Below, piece after piece: positions 25,886-33,596 of a DNA stretch of 64,000 nucleotides. The stretch is from NCBI RefSeq assembly GCF_040024445.1, contig NZ_CP157276.1:3596001-3660000 (forward strand), read 5' to 3'. Positions within the stretch are counted from its first letter, which is position 1, and each line of letters begins with the position of its first letter. Origin of the DNA: Prescottella soli. GTDB taxonomy: Bacteria; Actinomycetota; Actinomycetes; Mycobacteriales; Mycobacteriaceae. A model generated the notes under the pieces. It was not told where the DNA came from. It worked only from the letters and a program-made list of their open reading frames with translations, and did not search any database. The position numbers and the translations under genes are program-made.

Positions 25886-27214
25886 TCAAACCAGGTGCTG
25901 TGATTTGGTCTCGGGTGCCCATCGGATGGAGATCAGCATGCCGAGCAGCAGTACCCCGGCGAGCCAGTACATCGTGGCGGAGATTCCCCAGCTCGTCAGG
26001 CTGACAGGGAGGAGGAAGGTGCCGGCGGCCGAGGCGATTCGGCTGAGCCCGTTGGCCAATCCGACGCCGGAGGCCCTGAGGCTCGTGGGGAACAGCTCGG
26101 CGGGATACACCTGCGTGATGTTCGACGCGGCCGACATCACGAATGTGTAGATGACGAACGGAATCATCATCGCGATGACCGACATCTCGCTCAGCGCACC
26201 CAGTGCCACGAGCGAGACGGCGAGGACACCGAAGGACCAAATGGTGAACGAGCGCCGCGGCATCTTGGCGACGAACCAGATTCCGGCGATGCCTCCGATG
26301 AGGAGGAAGATGTTGAGGATCAGGTACTGGAGATCGGCGTCCGCGACATTGAGCCCCGACAGGATCGTGGGAACGAACGTGTAGATCGCGAAGTAGGGGA
26401 GCACCAGTGCGCTGTAGAAGAGAACGGCGAACCAGGTGCGCTTCCGGTAGGTCGGGCTGAAGAGTTCCTTGTACGCGGTGAATTCCTCTTGCTGCGCGAC
26501 TGTGGTGGTATCCAGTTCCACTCCGAAGCAGCGGCGGACGATCGCGCGTGCTTCGTCGACCCGTCCCTTGCTGATCAGCCATCCGGGCGATTCGGGTGTG
26601 CCGATGCGGACGACCAGCACGATCACTGCGGGGATCGCGCCGCTGGCCAGGAGCCAGCGCCACGAGTCGTCGCCGGTGTTGAGGTAGGTGGCGATCACAT
26701 TGGCGGCGACGTAGCCGACGGTCCAAGCGACGGTGAGCGACGCGAGCATGGCCCCGCGCTGCTTGCGCGGCGCGAACTCCGACATCAGGGTGGGCCCGAC
26801 TGCATAGTCGGCGCCCAGTCCGAAGCCGATGAGAACGCGCAGGACGAACAGCACCAGCACGTTGGGAGTCCACAGCTGCATCAGCGACACCGCTGCGATC
26901 AGCACGAAGTTGAGCACGTAGAGGCGTTGCCGCCCGATGATGTCTCCGACTCTTCCCAGGATCATGCTTCCGAGGAACAGGCCGATCAGGGCGGAGCTGG
27001 CGATCATCCCTTCCCAGAAGGAGGAGAGTCCCATTTGCGTGCTGATGGTGGGCAGGATCGCGCCGATGATTCCGAGCGTGTAGCCGTCGGAGAAATTGGC
27101 GCCGAGTGTCATCGCGGTGATCTTGGCGTGAAATCGGCTGAACGGAATTTGGTCGAGCGCGGTTGGTTGGGCGGGCGTGTCGCTGGGCTCGGTGATCACT
27201 GAGTTTTCGGACAT
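25886..27214 (-). CDS. Major facilitator superfamily transporter (sugar/acid:H+ symporter-like)
   Basis: The 442-aa protein has about 12 transmembrane segments. 'LGRVGDIIGRQRLY' is the loop 2-3 motif and 'GFGLGADYAVGPTLMSEFAPRKQRG' (in part) the segment typical of the metabolite:H+ symporter and aromatic acid groups. Its ATG lies 1 nt beyond the stop of the lyase-like gene, with GAAAGG in the end of that gene as Shine-Dalgarno. It is therefore probably the uptake system for the lyase substrate. Confidence 0.88.
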   Translation of the reverse strand: MSENSVITEPSDTPAQPTALDQIPFSRFHAKITAMTLGANFSDGYTLGIIGAILPTISTQMGLSSFWEGMIASSALIGLFLGSMILGRVGDIIGRQRLYVLNFVLIAAVSLMQLWTPNVLVLFVLRVLIGFGLGADYAVGPTLMSEFAPRKQRGAMLASLTVAWTVGYVAANVIATYLNTGDDSWRWLLASGAIPAVIVLVVRIGTPESPGWLISKGRVDEARAIVRRCFGVELDTTTVAQQEEFTAYKELFSPTYRKRTWFAVLFYSALVLPYFAIYTFVPTILSGLNVADADLQYLILNIFLLIGGIAGIWFVAKMPRRSFTIWSFGVLAVSLVALGALSEMSVIAMMIPFVIYTFVMSAASNITQVYPAELFPTSLRASGVGLANGLSRIASAAGTFLLPVSLTSWGISATMYWLAGVLLLGMLISIRWAPETKSQHLV

Positions 27215-27215
27215 A

Positions 27216-28661
27216 TCAAATGCCTTTCAGTCCATGAGACTGGGTCAGGAAGTCGACCGCGCTCTCGAGGTCCTGGGTGAGTGGACGGTCGAGGCTGTTC
27301 GGATCGAGAACGCTCGAAACTCTCTGGAGGTAAGCACCGAGCGGAGTTTCCGGGTCGAGCGAAACATCGAGGATTCGAAGTGCCCGCACCGCGGCGACGA
27401 GTTCGCACCCGAGCATCTCGTTTGCAGACTGAATGCAGTCCTGCATTTGCTCGACAGCTTGCGAGTGGAAGCTCGCGTGATCCTCGGTTCCGCGTGAGAT
27501 GGTGACGGTCCCGAGGGTCGCCGGGGCCGCCGAGTTCCGAGACCTCGCCAGGGATGCCGCCGCGATGTACTCGAGCAACATGACCCCGCTGCTACCGGCC
27601 GGCCCGACCGCCAGGAACGGATCCAGGCCCGTGAACGAGGGCTCGGTGAGGTTCGCCAGTCGCCGAATCGACAGATTCGCGACGCCGAAGAGGGCGAGTT
27701 TGGTGTGGTCGCATGCGAGGGCGAGGGCCTGCGCATGGAAGTTCGCGTTGTGGAAGACATCGTCTCGATCGACACTGACCACCGGGTTCTCGGCTGCCGA
27801 GTTCAACTCGATATCCAGTGCAGCCGAATAGGATTCGAGGGCGTGTTGTGCGGGGCCGAGAACCTGCGGTAGAGCCCGGAACCCGTACGAATCCTGCACC
27901 CGCCGTGGGGTCCACTGGTGGTCCCTGACGAGAGACCGGATCCTTGCCGCCGTCGACGCCTGGTGTGGTTGCGGGCGCGACGCATGGACGAACTCGTCGA
28001 ACGCCTCGGTCGAGCCGCGAGTCGCGATCAGCGACAACGCGGCGACAGCCTCGTAGTGCGCGATGTAGCGCTCCATCGCCTGGCAGGCGGCGATACCGCG
28101 GGCGACGCCCATGGCATTTGTCGAGATGAGCGCCAGCGCATCGCCGGGGTGGGGGCGCCAGAGCGGGTCCCGTCGACCGCTCTCGAGGTCGGCCTCGCCC
28201 ATGAGGCCCAGCGCGATCTCGGCGAACTGACTGAGATCCGCGGTTCCGATGGCGCTTGAAGCGTGTACCCGCGGCAGGTCGTCGTGGCTGAGCGACTTCG
28301 AGATCGCCTCGACGATGTCCGGGTGCATGCCCGAGCCGCCGGCCAGCAACTGGTTCAGCCGCACGATCATCGCAGCGCGGACGGTGTCATGGGAGAGATA
28401 AGGCCCGGCACCGGTCGCGTGACTGCGCAGCAGCCGGAGATCCTGTTCGAGGGCTTGATCGATCTGCACCTCTCGGTTGGCTCCGACTCCGGTCGTCCGG
28501 CCGTAGACCTGCCGACGTCCGGCTGCACTCGTCGCCGTCTTCCACGACCGTTCCATGAGATCCAGGGAGGCCGCATCCAACTCGAACGGGCTCATGGAAT
28601 TCGCCGCGAGAGCTGTCAGATCTTTTCCGGTCAAGTTTTGGCCTGCATTGGTGTCGTGCAC
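27216..28661 (-). CDS. Ammonia-lyase family protein with non-canonical MIO motif (Gly-Thr-Ala)
   Basis: The 481-aa HAL/PAL superfamily protein keeps the lid Tyr (Y53, 'QVYGRTTGVGANRE'), 'LRSHATG', 'QDSYGFR', 'NANFHAQ' and 'EDHASFHSQ'. The MIO triad position reads G139-T140-A141 in 'SSAIGTADLSQF'. Like the protein at 10238 it is one residue shorter than HutH before the conserved Asp and has 'TGVGAN' after the lid Tyr, so the two form a subgroup. GTG 28661 has AAAGGG about 8 nt upstream. It is followed by an MFS transporter. The substrate is unknown. Confidence 0.85.
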   Translation of the reverse strand: MHDTNAGQNLTGKDLTALAANSMSPFELDAASLDLMERSWKTATSAAGRRQVYGRTTGVGANREVQIDQALEQDLRLLRSHATGAGPYLSHDTVRAAMIVRLNQLLAGGSGMHPDIVEAISKSLSHDDLPRVHASSAIGTADLSQFAEIALGLMGEADLESGRRDPLWRPHPGDALALISTNAMGVARGIAACQAMERYIAHYEAVAALSLIATRGSTEAFDEFVHASRPQPHQASTAARIRSLVRDHQWTPRRVQDSYGFRALPQVLGPAQHALESYSAALDIELNSAAENPVVSVDRDDVFHNANFHAQALALACDHTKLALFGVANLSIRRLANLTEPSFTGLDPFLAVGPAGSSGVMLLEYIAAASLARSRNSAAPATLGTVTISRGTEDHASFHSQAVEQMQDCIQSANEMLGCELVAAVRALRILDVSLDPETPLGAYLQRVSSVLDPNSLDRPLTQDLESAVDFLTQSHGLKGI

Positions 28662-28831
28662 TGGAAATTCCCTTTGTCGTCTGTGTTCGTCATGCCGACT
28701 TGATCAATTCAGAAGTACTGCAGACTTCGGCGCGATCATGTCGACGAGAAATGAAGGGGCCGGAGCCATGGTTGCCCGACTCGCCGGCATGCTCCGGGCC
28801 ATTGCGCTGTCGCGCAATTACGTTGTGCGTC

Positions 28832-29065
28832 CGTAGAAAAGCTTTTGGTTGATGTCGTTCAGCTTGTCGTCCGGCTTTTCGGAACAGGCGAGAACTGTAT
28901 TGGCTTGCGCCTTCTCGCCTGCCACCGGAGTGACGTGATGCTCGGGGTCCCGATCATGGAAGAAGCCGAGGGGGCCGGTTCGTTCTGCGGGGTGATCGCG
29001 CCGGTTCGAGACCCGTTCAATCGCTCCGCCACCACCTCGTGGCTCCCCGATTCCGGGATCGGAGC
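28832..29065 (-). pseudogene. 3'-end relic of a second Fe(II)/2OG oxygenase gene
   Basis: About 235 bp match the last 80 codons of the intact oxygenase at 29987: 'TPVAGEKAQANTVLACSEKPDD' (shown in part) and the terminal 'QKLFYGRTT' are kept. Frameshifts and substitutions break the upstream part. Similarity stops at 'GATCGGAGCA', after which the sequence switches to the start of a hutU copy. Confidence 0.85.
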
Positions 29066-29079
29066 ACGCTCGGCGACGC

Positions 29080-29127
29080 GGGGGCGCTGATCGGGCGGGC
29101 CTCGCTGCCGGGTGAGGTGATGTCCAT
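29080..29127 (-). pseudogene. 5'-end relic of a third hutU
   Basis: The first 16 or so codons match hutU ('MDITSPG', then 'EARPISAP'), and the leader upstream also matches the other two copies as far as the HutC-like palindrome at 29252. The remaining urocanase sequence is absent. Confidence 0.85.
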
Positions 29128-29251
29128 CGGGTGCTCCTAGTGATCGGGCGGTGAGGGCGCTGCTGCGGTACGCGGCTGTCGAGCGACTTCGTTGTCGTCC
29201 GCTTCCGGTGTCCGTAGCTGTTGCGCGTTGGCTCACGTTCCATGAGTGCGG

Positions 29252-29275
29252 CTTGTATATTCCGGTCTATACAAG
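29252..29275. promoter_or_regulatory. HutC-like operator, copy 3 (orphan)
   Basis: The half-sites CTTGTATA and TATACAAG are intact with one spacer change (TTCCGGTC). The gene it once controlled, the third hutU, is a 16-codon relic, while the surrounding leader has several changes. Confidence 0.72.
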
Positions 29276-29424
29276 CTGGCGTCAAGGAGCGCGGCTCCCG
29301 ACCGGCCTTCGGCGCAGCTAGGCCCGCTTCCCGGGTGGACCCGGCTTCGAGCGGGGTACCGGTCGGTATCCGGTGGCGGCACGGAGTCGACCGGGACGGC
29401 TGCACGATGGGGTGGCCGGTTCGG

Positions 29425-29812
29425 TCGCGCAGCCCGAGTGGCTGGTGTGGTCATGCTGGTCTCGTATTCGACGGGGTCAACGTGCCGGGCCTGGTGGGGC
29501 GTCGCTGGTAGGCCCGTTCGGCCCAGGTGACGATCGCGATCCGAAGCGGGTCGCGGGTGGTCCAGGGGCGGCGGTCGAGAACGTTCTTCCGGCACGAGTG
29601 CGAAGAACGATTCCATGGCGGCGTTGTCACCGCGGGCGCCTACCCGCCCCGGCGATCCGACCGTGCCTGTCTACCCGACGCTTGGACGAACCTGCGGGAA
29701 CGATTGCGATCCGCGGTCGCTGTGAACGATACAGCCGACCGCCTGCTCATCGCCTGCAGCCCGTCTGGCGACGGCGGAGCAGAGTGCGTCGGCAGCCGAT
29801 CGAGTTAGCCCA
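29425..29812 (-). pseudogene. IS3-family transposase relic (C-terminal part)
   Basis: Pieces of a DDE transposase can be read in different frames: 'IVHSDRGSQS', 'GARGDNAAMESFFALV' and 'VEYETSMTTPATRAA', as in the ends of IS3-type OrfB proteins. At least two frameshifts and an in-frame stop are present, and no OrfA or inverted repeats were found. It lies between the hutU relic and the oxygenase gene and marks a recombined site. Confidence 0.8.
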
Positions 29813-29944
29813 CGATCTTGCTCGAGAACATGTTCCTCGACGGCGCGGAGTCGGAGTCCTCCCTCGTCGGTGTGGTGCCGGGTTTGGGGCGCCTCCTGCG
29901 CGAAGTGACTGGGGGAATGTCGTTGACCCGCAATATGTTCGGGT

Positions 29945-29981
29945 CGACGGCGCCGGAATGCCTCCGGCCCCGGCGCCGTCG
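29945..29981. terminator. Terminator of the Fe(II)/2OG oxygenase gene
   Basis: CGACGGCGCCGG (29945-29956) pairs with CCGGCGCCGTCG (29970-29981) across a 13-nt loop, 5 bp after the oxygenase stop codon on the minus strand. Confidence 0.7.
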
Positions 29982-29986
29982 TGCAG

Positions 29987-30817
29987 CTACGTCGTGCGTC
30001 CGTAGAAGAGCTTCTGGGTGATGCTGTTCATCTTGTCGTCGGGCTTTTCGGAGTAGGCGAGGACGGCATTGACGCGGGTCTTCTCGCCGGCCACCGGGGT
30101 GACGCGGTGCATGGAGTACCGACCGCGGAAGAAGCTGAGGGTGCCCGGTTCGTTCTGCAAGGTGATCACGCCGGATCGAGACCCGTTCAGCCGCGCCGCC
30201 ACCTCCTCGTGGTTCTCCGACCCGGGGGATCGGAGCATGTGGAAGTACTCGTACTCCCCGCCCTCGTCGGTGGGCTGGAGCATCAGGGTCACCGCGAAGT
30301 GGGATCGGTCGAAATGCCAGCCCAGTTCGTCGCCCTGCTCGAACAGGGCCACAGAGCACGCACCCAGCGCATCGTCGTAGCGGTAGAAGCTGGGCATTTC
30401 CAACGCCTGTCCGATGAAATCGGTCAGCGGATCCCAGTTGTAGACCGTTCGCAGGGCGGATTCCTCGGCGATCTCGTCCCACGCGATCGTGAGTTTCGCG
30501 GAGTGCTGGAGCATTCCTCGCGGGTCGTCCGCCGCTGCGTCCTCGGGGATCTCCTCGAAGTACACATTGTGTGTGTCGTCGGTCCGGTAGGCGTGCACGG
30601 CCTTTTCCAGCGACTCGGCGACCAGGATTTCGACAGCCTTCGGTCGAATGAATCCGTGAAGCTGGCATGCGCCACGAGTCCGCAAATCTTTTCGACAGCG
30701 CTCGACCAGTCGGCGACCTTCCTCGGAATCCAGGCGATGGATCGGATACCGATCCAGGTCGATAATCTCTGCAATTGCGGTCGCATCGACGGCGACCGCC
30801 GCCAGCTCTGAAGTCAT
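29987..30817 (-). CDS. Fe(II)/2-oxoglutarate-dependent oxygenase-like protein
   Basis: The 276-aa protein shows the facial triad H168-x-D170 ('LGWHFDRSHF') and H237 ('RYSMHRVTPV'), followed by R248, which is suitably placed to bind 2-oxoglutarate ('KTRVNAVLAY'). It thus looks like a cytosolic hydroxylase of a small molecule, perhaps an amino acid. ATG 30817 has AAAGG 8 nt upstream. Its neighbours are hut relics, hutC and a lyase-like gene, so histidine or a relative may be the substrate; this is inference. A truncated second copy is at 28832. Confidence 0.8.
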   Translation of the reverse strand: MTSELAAVAVDATAIAEIIDLDRYPIHRLDSEEGRRLVERCRKDLRTRGACQLHGFIRPKAVEILVAESLEKAVHAYRTDDTHNVYFEEIPEDAAADDPRGMLQHSAKLTIAWDEIAEESALRTVYNWDPLTDFIGQALEMPSFYRYDDALGACSVALFEQGDELGWHFDRSHFAVTLMLQPTDEGGEYEYFHMLRSPGSENHEEVAARLNGSRSGVITLQNEPGTLSFFRGRYSMHRVTPVAGEKTRVNAVLAYSEKPDDKMNSITQKLFYGRTT

Positions 30818-30977
30818 TCATCTGCCTTTCGTACGGATCATGCGCAATCCATGCTGAGTGGTGCGCGTCACCCGCAGCAAGCTCGCATTGGTAATGGAGG
30901 TCATCATTTGTGCTTATGGCCTGGAATGCCTCGACGCACCGGCTGATTCGCGGGGGCAGGTCGTCAGGTGGTGCGGC

Positions 30978-31128
30978 CGGTCGGCATCGGTGACATGAGC
31001 GGCCACGTCCTCGATGACGGAATGTTGTGCAGCAAGTACATTCGGCTTGTCGGGGCGTTCGTTCACCGACACGTCCTCCTCGATCCTGATCAGCGACCGC
31101 TCGCCGTCGGGGCCGAGGTCACCGGTCG
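30978..31128 (+). pseudogene. NAD-glutamate dehydrogenase relic 2
   Basis: The segment reads '[20 protein letters not shown]' and 'HRHVLLDP', matching gdh around 21125-21230. It then jumps to 'PLAVGAEV', matching gdh 22437 onward, so about 1.2 kb is missing. Only some 50 codons remain. It lies directly before hutC. Confidence 0.85.
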
Positions 31129-31190
31129 GTAGACTTCGTGGGCCGAGTCGACCATCGGAGCGGCAGGATTTCGAGGAACAGGGGCAGCGG

Positions 31191-31946
31191 ATGGCAGTGG
31201 TTGACGTCGACGCGGAACTCGCCGCGCTGTTCGGCGAGGCCGGCGGCGAGTCCGTGCCCGCGTACGAACGGGTCAAGAAGCTGGTCGCGGAGCAGATCCG
31301 TTCGGGCCGTTGGTCCGAGGGTGATCAGTTGCCGTCCGAGAACCAGTTCGTAAACGCGCTGGGCCTGTCCCGGATGACGATCAACCGCGCGCTGCGTGAG
31401 CTGACGAGTGACGGCCTGATCGTGCGGATGATGGGTATCGGCACGTTCGTCGCCAGCACCAAGACCCCGTCTCCGCTGTTCGAGGTCAAGAACATCGCCG
31501 ACGAGATCCAGGAGCGTGGTCACCGGCACCGCACCGAGGTCGTCTTCGTCCGGGAGGAGGAGACCGACCACTCGCAGGTGTTCCTCCGGGATGCGCTCGG
31601 TGCCAGGGTGTTTCACTCGGTGCTCGTGCACTACGAGGACGACACGCCGATTCAGGTGGAGGATCGTCTGGTGAATCCGTCCGAGGCGCCCGACTACCTC
31701 GACCAGGACTTCACCAAGATCACACCGAACGACTACCTCAGTCGCGTCGCGCCCCTCGTGCGCGGTGAGCACGTCGTCGAGGCCGTCCTCGCCAGCGCGG
31801 AGGAATGCCGCCTGCTCCGGATCGACCGCGGCGAACCGTGCCTTCTGATCCGACGCCGGACCTGGTCCGAGCACGGGTTGGTGAGTGCGGCGCGCCTGAT
31901 CCACCCGGGATCCCGCAACCGCCTCGAGGGTGCGTTCAATCGCTGA
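31191..31946 (+). CDS. hutC: GntR-family regulator, HutC subfamily
   Basis: The 251-aa protein has a GntR winged helix (residues about 22-90: 'AYERVKKLVAEQIRSGRW', 'LPSENQFVNALGLSRMTINR') and a UTRA effector domain with 'EDRLVNPSEAPDYLDQDF', a HutC-like signature. HutC represses hut genes and is relieved by urocanate. Palindromes of the expected kind stand before each hutU copy. The start ATG 31191 follows a purine-rich stretch. It is convergent with the hydrolase gene, 6 bp apart. Confidence 0.9.
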   Translation: MAVVDVDAELAALFGEAGGESVPAYERVKKLVAEQIRSGRWSEGDQLPSENQFVNALGLSRMTINRALRELTSDGLIVRMMGIGTFVASTKTPSPLFEVKNIADEIQERGHRHRTEVVFVREEETDHSQVFLRDALGARVFHSVLVHYEDDTPIQVEDRLVNPSEAPDYLDQDFTKITPNDYLSRVAPLVRGEHVVEAVLASAEECRLLRIDRGEPCLLIRRRTWSEHGLVSAARLIHPGSRNRLEGAFNR

Positions 31947-31952
31947 GTCCGC

Positions 31953-32741
31953 TCAGTGCTCCTCGAGGAACGGCCTCACCACCGCGAGCACTTCGGGTGA
32001 TGCCGCGACGGTCGTGGCGTGGTCGAAACCGGGGATGACGGCGAGTCGCGAACCCGGAATCAGGGATGCCAGTTTCTGAGTGTCCGAGAACCTGGGCCGG
32101 TCCTCGGACCCGACGAACAGCATCGCCGGGACGTCCAGGGCGGTGAGGGCTGCGTCGGGCACGCCGGGCTCCTCTTCGGACCGGCGCAGGTAGGCGACGA
32201 GAGCGCGCGTGTCGTTGGCGTCGAACGCCGCCCGCGTCGCCGGGTCCAGTGGCCACGAGCGGTGCGCGTTCCACTGGTCGAGGAACGCCGTCATGCCCTC
32301 GTGGTCGAGGACGTCGATGCAGCCCGGGAAGAACAGCTTGTCGAAGGAACCGGCCTGCGGGCGGCTGCTGCCGCCACCGACGGTGAGGGTGCGCAGGCGC
32401 TCCGGGGCCGCGACCGCGAGCGAGAGCCCGACGCGGCCCCCGAACGAGTAGCCCAGGTAGTGGGCGCGCTCGTGACCCAGGTCGTCGAGCATCGCGAGGA
32501 TGTCGCCGACGACGAGGTCCATCGCGTAGGACGCCGGGTCGTGCGGGGTGTCGCTGCGGCCGTGACCGCGCATGTCGGGCAGGATCAGCTGGAACTCGTC
32601 GCGCAGCGCCTTGACGTAGCCGAACGCCCGCCAGATCGCACTCGACAGCGCGGTCCCGTGCGCGAGGACCAGCGGCGGGCCGTCGCCGATCACCCGATAC
32701 GCGATGCCGACGCCGTCGACGGGATTGATTGCCTGCTGCAT
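31953..32741 (-). CDS. Alpha/beta-hydrolase
   Basis: The 262-aa protein has nucleophile Ser in 'LGYSFGGRVG', Asp in 'FVGSEDRPRF' and His in 'PGFDHATT', a complete triad, and 'LAHGTALSSAIW' as oxyanion strand. ATG 32741 has AGGGG 6 nt upstream; a GTG 6 nt earlier is possible. It is divergent from the arsR gene. The substrate is unknown. Confidence 0.88.
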   Translation of the reverse strand: MQQAINPVDGVGIAYRVIGDGPPLVLAHGTALSSAIWRAFGYVKALRDEFQLILPDMRGHGRSDTPHDPASYAMDLVVGDILAMLDDLGHERAHYLGYSFGGRVGLSLAVAAPERLRTLTVGGGSSRPQAGSFDKLFFPGCIDVLDHEGMTAFLDQWNAHRSWPLDPATRAAFDANDTRALVAYLRRSEEEPGVPDAALTALDVPAMLFVGSEDRPRFSDTQKLASLIPGSRLAVIPGFDHATTVAASPEVLAVVRPFLEEH

Positions 32742-32823
32742 GACCACCCCTACACGGTAGGACGCACGGCGGCGGGGCCCGATTCGGCGGGTTCGGAACC
32801 GGACCTGGACCTAAACTGGTGCC

Positions 32824-33177
32824 GTGCCCCCGAATCCGGCGATCGACCCGGACCACGTGCGCCGAGCCGCGCAGGCGCTCGTGGCGCCCGACATCAGGGC
32901 GTGGGCGGGCCGCTTCGAGTTGCTGTCGGACCCCAATCGCCTGCGGTTGCTGCTGTGCCTGCATCACGCGCCCGGCATCTGCGTCACCGACCTGGCGGCG
33001 GCGCTCGGGATGACCGGGACCGCGGTGTCGCACGCGCTGCGGCTGCTGCGGCAGCAGGGATGGGTGGAGGCCGAGCGGTCGGGCCGTACCGTGCGCTACC
33101 GCCTGGTCGACGACACCGTGCACGACCTGTTGCACACGATCGGCGCGACCCACTTCCACGAGCACGACGCGAGCTGA
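32824..33177 (+). CDS. ArsR/SmtB-family metal sensor, probably nickel (NmtR/KmtR-like)
   Basis: The 117-aa winged-helix protein contains 'LSDPNRLRLLLCL' and the recognition helix 'MTGTAVSHALRLL'. Its C-terminal helix is rich in ligands: 'DDTVHDLLHTIGATHFHEHD' has a spacing of Asp and His like the nickel site of mycobacterial NmtR. It is divergent from the hydrolase, directly precedes hypA, and shares the region with a nickel/cobalt uptake operon. It therefore likely ties metal status to hydrogenase or transporter expression. GTG start. Confidence 0.82.
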   Translation: MPPNPAIDPDHVRRAAQALVAPDIRAWAGRFELLSDPNRLRLLLCLHHAPGICVTDLAAALGMTGTAVSHALRLLRQQGWVEAERSGRTVRYRLVDDTVHDLLHTIGATHFHEHDAS

Positions 33178-33263
33178 CGGCACTTCGCCGAATCCCCTGT
33201 TCCCCGTTGCCGGGGCGTCCTATCGTGTGATCCGACAGCCTTCCGTCCGAACGGACTCACGTG

Positions 33264-33593
33264 ATGCACGAAATGGCGATCACTCAGAGTGTTGTCGACG
33301 CGGTGTGTGAACGCGCCGCCGGGCGCAGCGTCCACAGCATCCGACTGCAGGTGGGTCGGCTGTGCGCGGTGGTCCCCGATGCGATGCAGTTCTGCTTCGA
33401 ACTCGTCACGGAGGGCACCGTCGCGGAGGGCGCCCGGCTCGACATCGAGGAGCCGCCCGGCCGCGCGCACTGCCGCGACTGCGGTGCGGACTTTCCCCTG
33501 CACGACCTGGTGTTGCTGTGTCCGTGCGGCAGCGCCGACGTCGAGATCCTCTCGGGTCGTGAACTACGGATCATGTCGATGGAAGTGGGTTGA
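33264..33593 (+). CDS. hypA: Hydrogenase nickel-insertion protein HypA
   Basis: The 109-aa protein begins 'MHEMAITQSVV'; the N-terminal Met-His is the nickel ligand, which decides for ATG 33264 over GTG 33261. The zinc site is 'CRDC' plus 'CPCG', where the second pair is Cys-x-Cys instead of the usual Cys-x2-Cys. With HypB it delivers Ni to the large-subunit precursor. It heads the hydrogenase gene run. Confidence 0.95.
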   Translation: MHEMAITQSVVDAVCERAAGRSVHSIRLQVGRLCAVVPDAMQFCFELVTEGTVAEGARLDIEEPPGRAHCRDCGADFPLHDLVLLCPCGSADVEILSGRELRIMSMEVG

Positions 33594-33596
33594 GCG

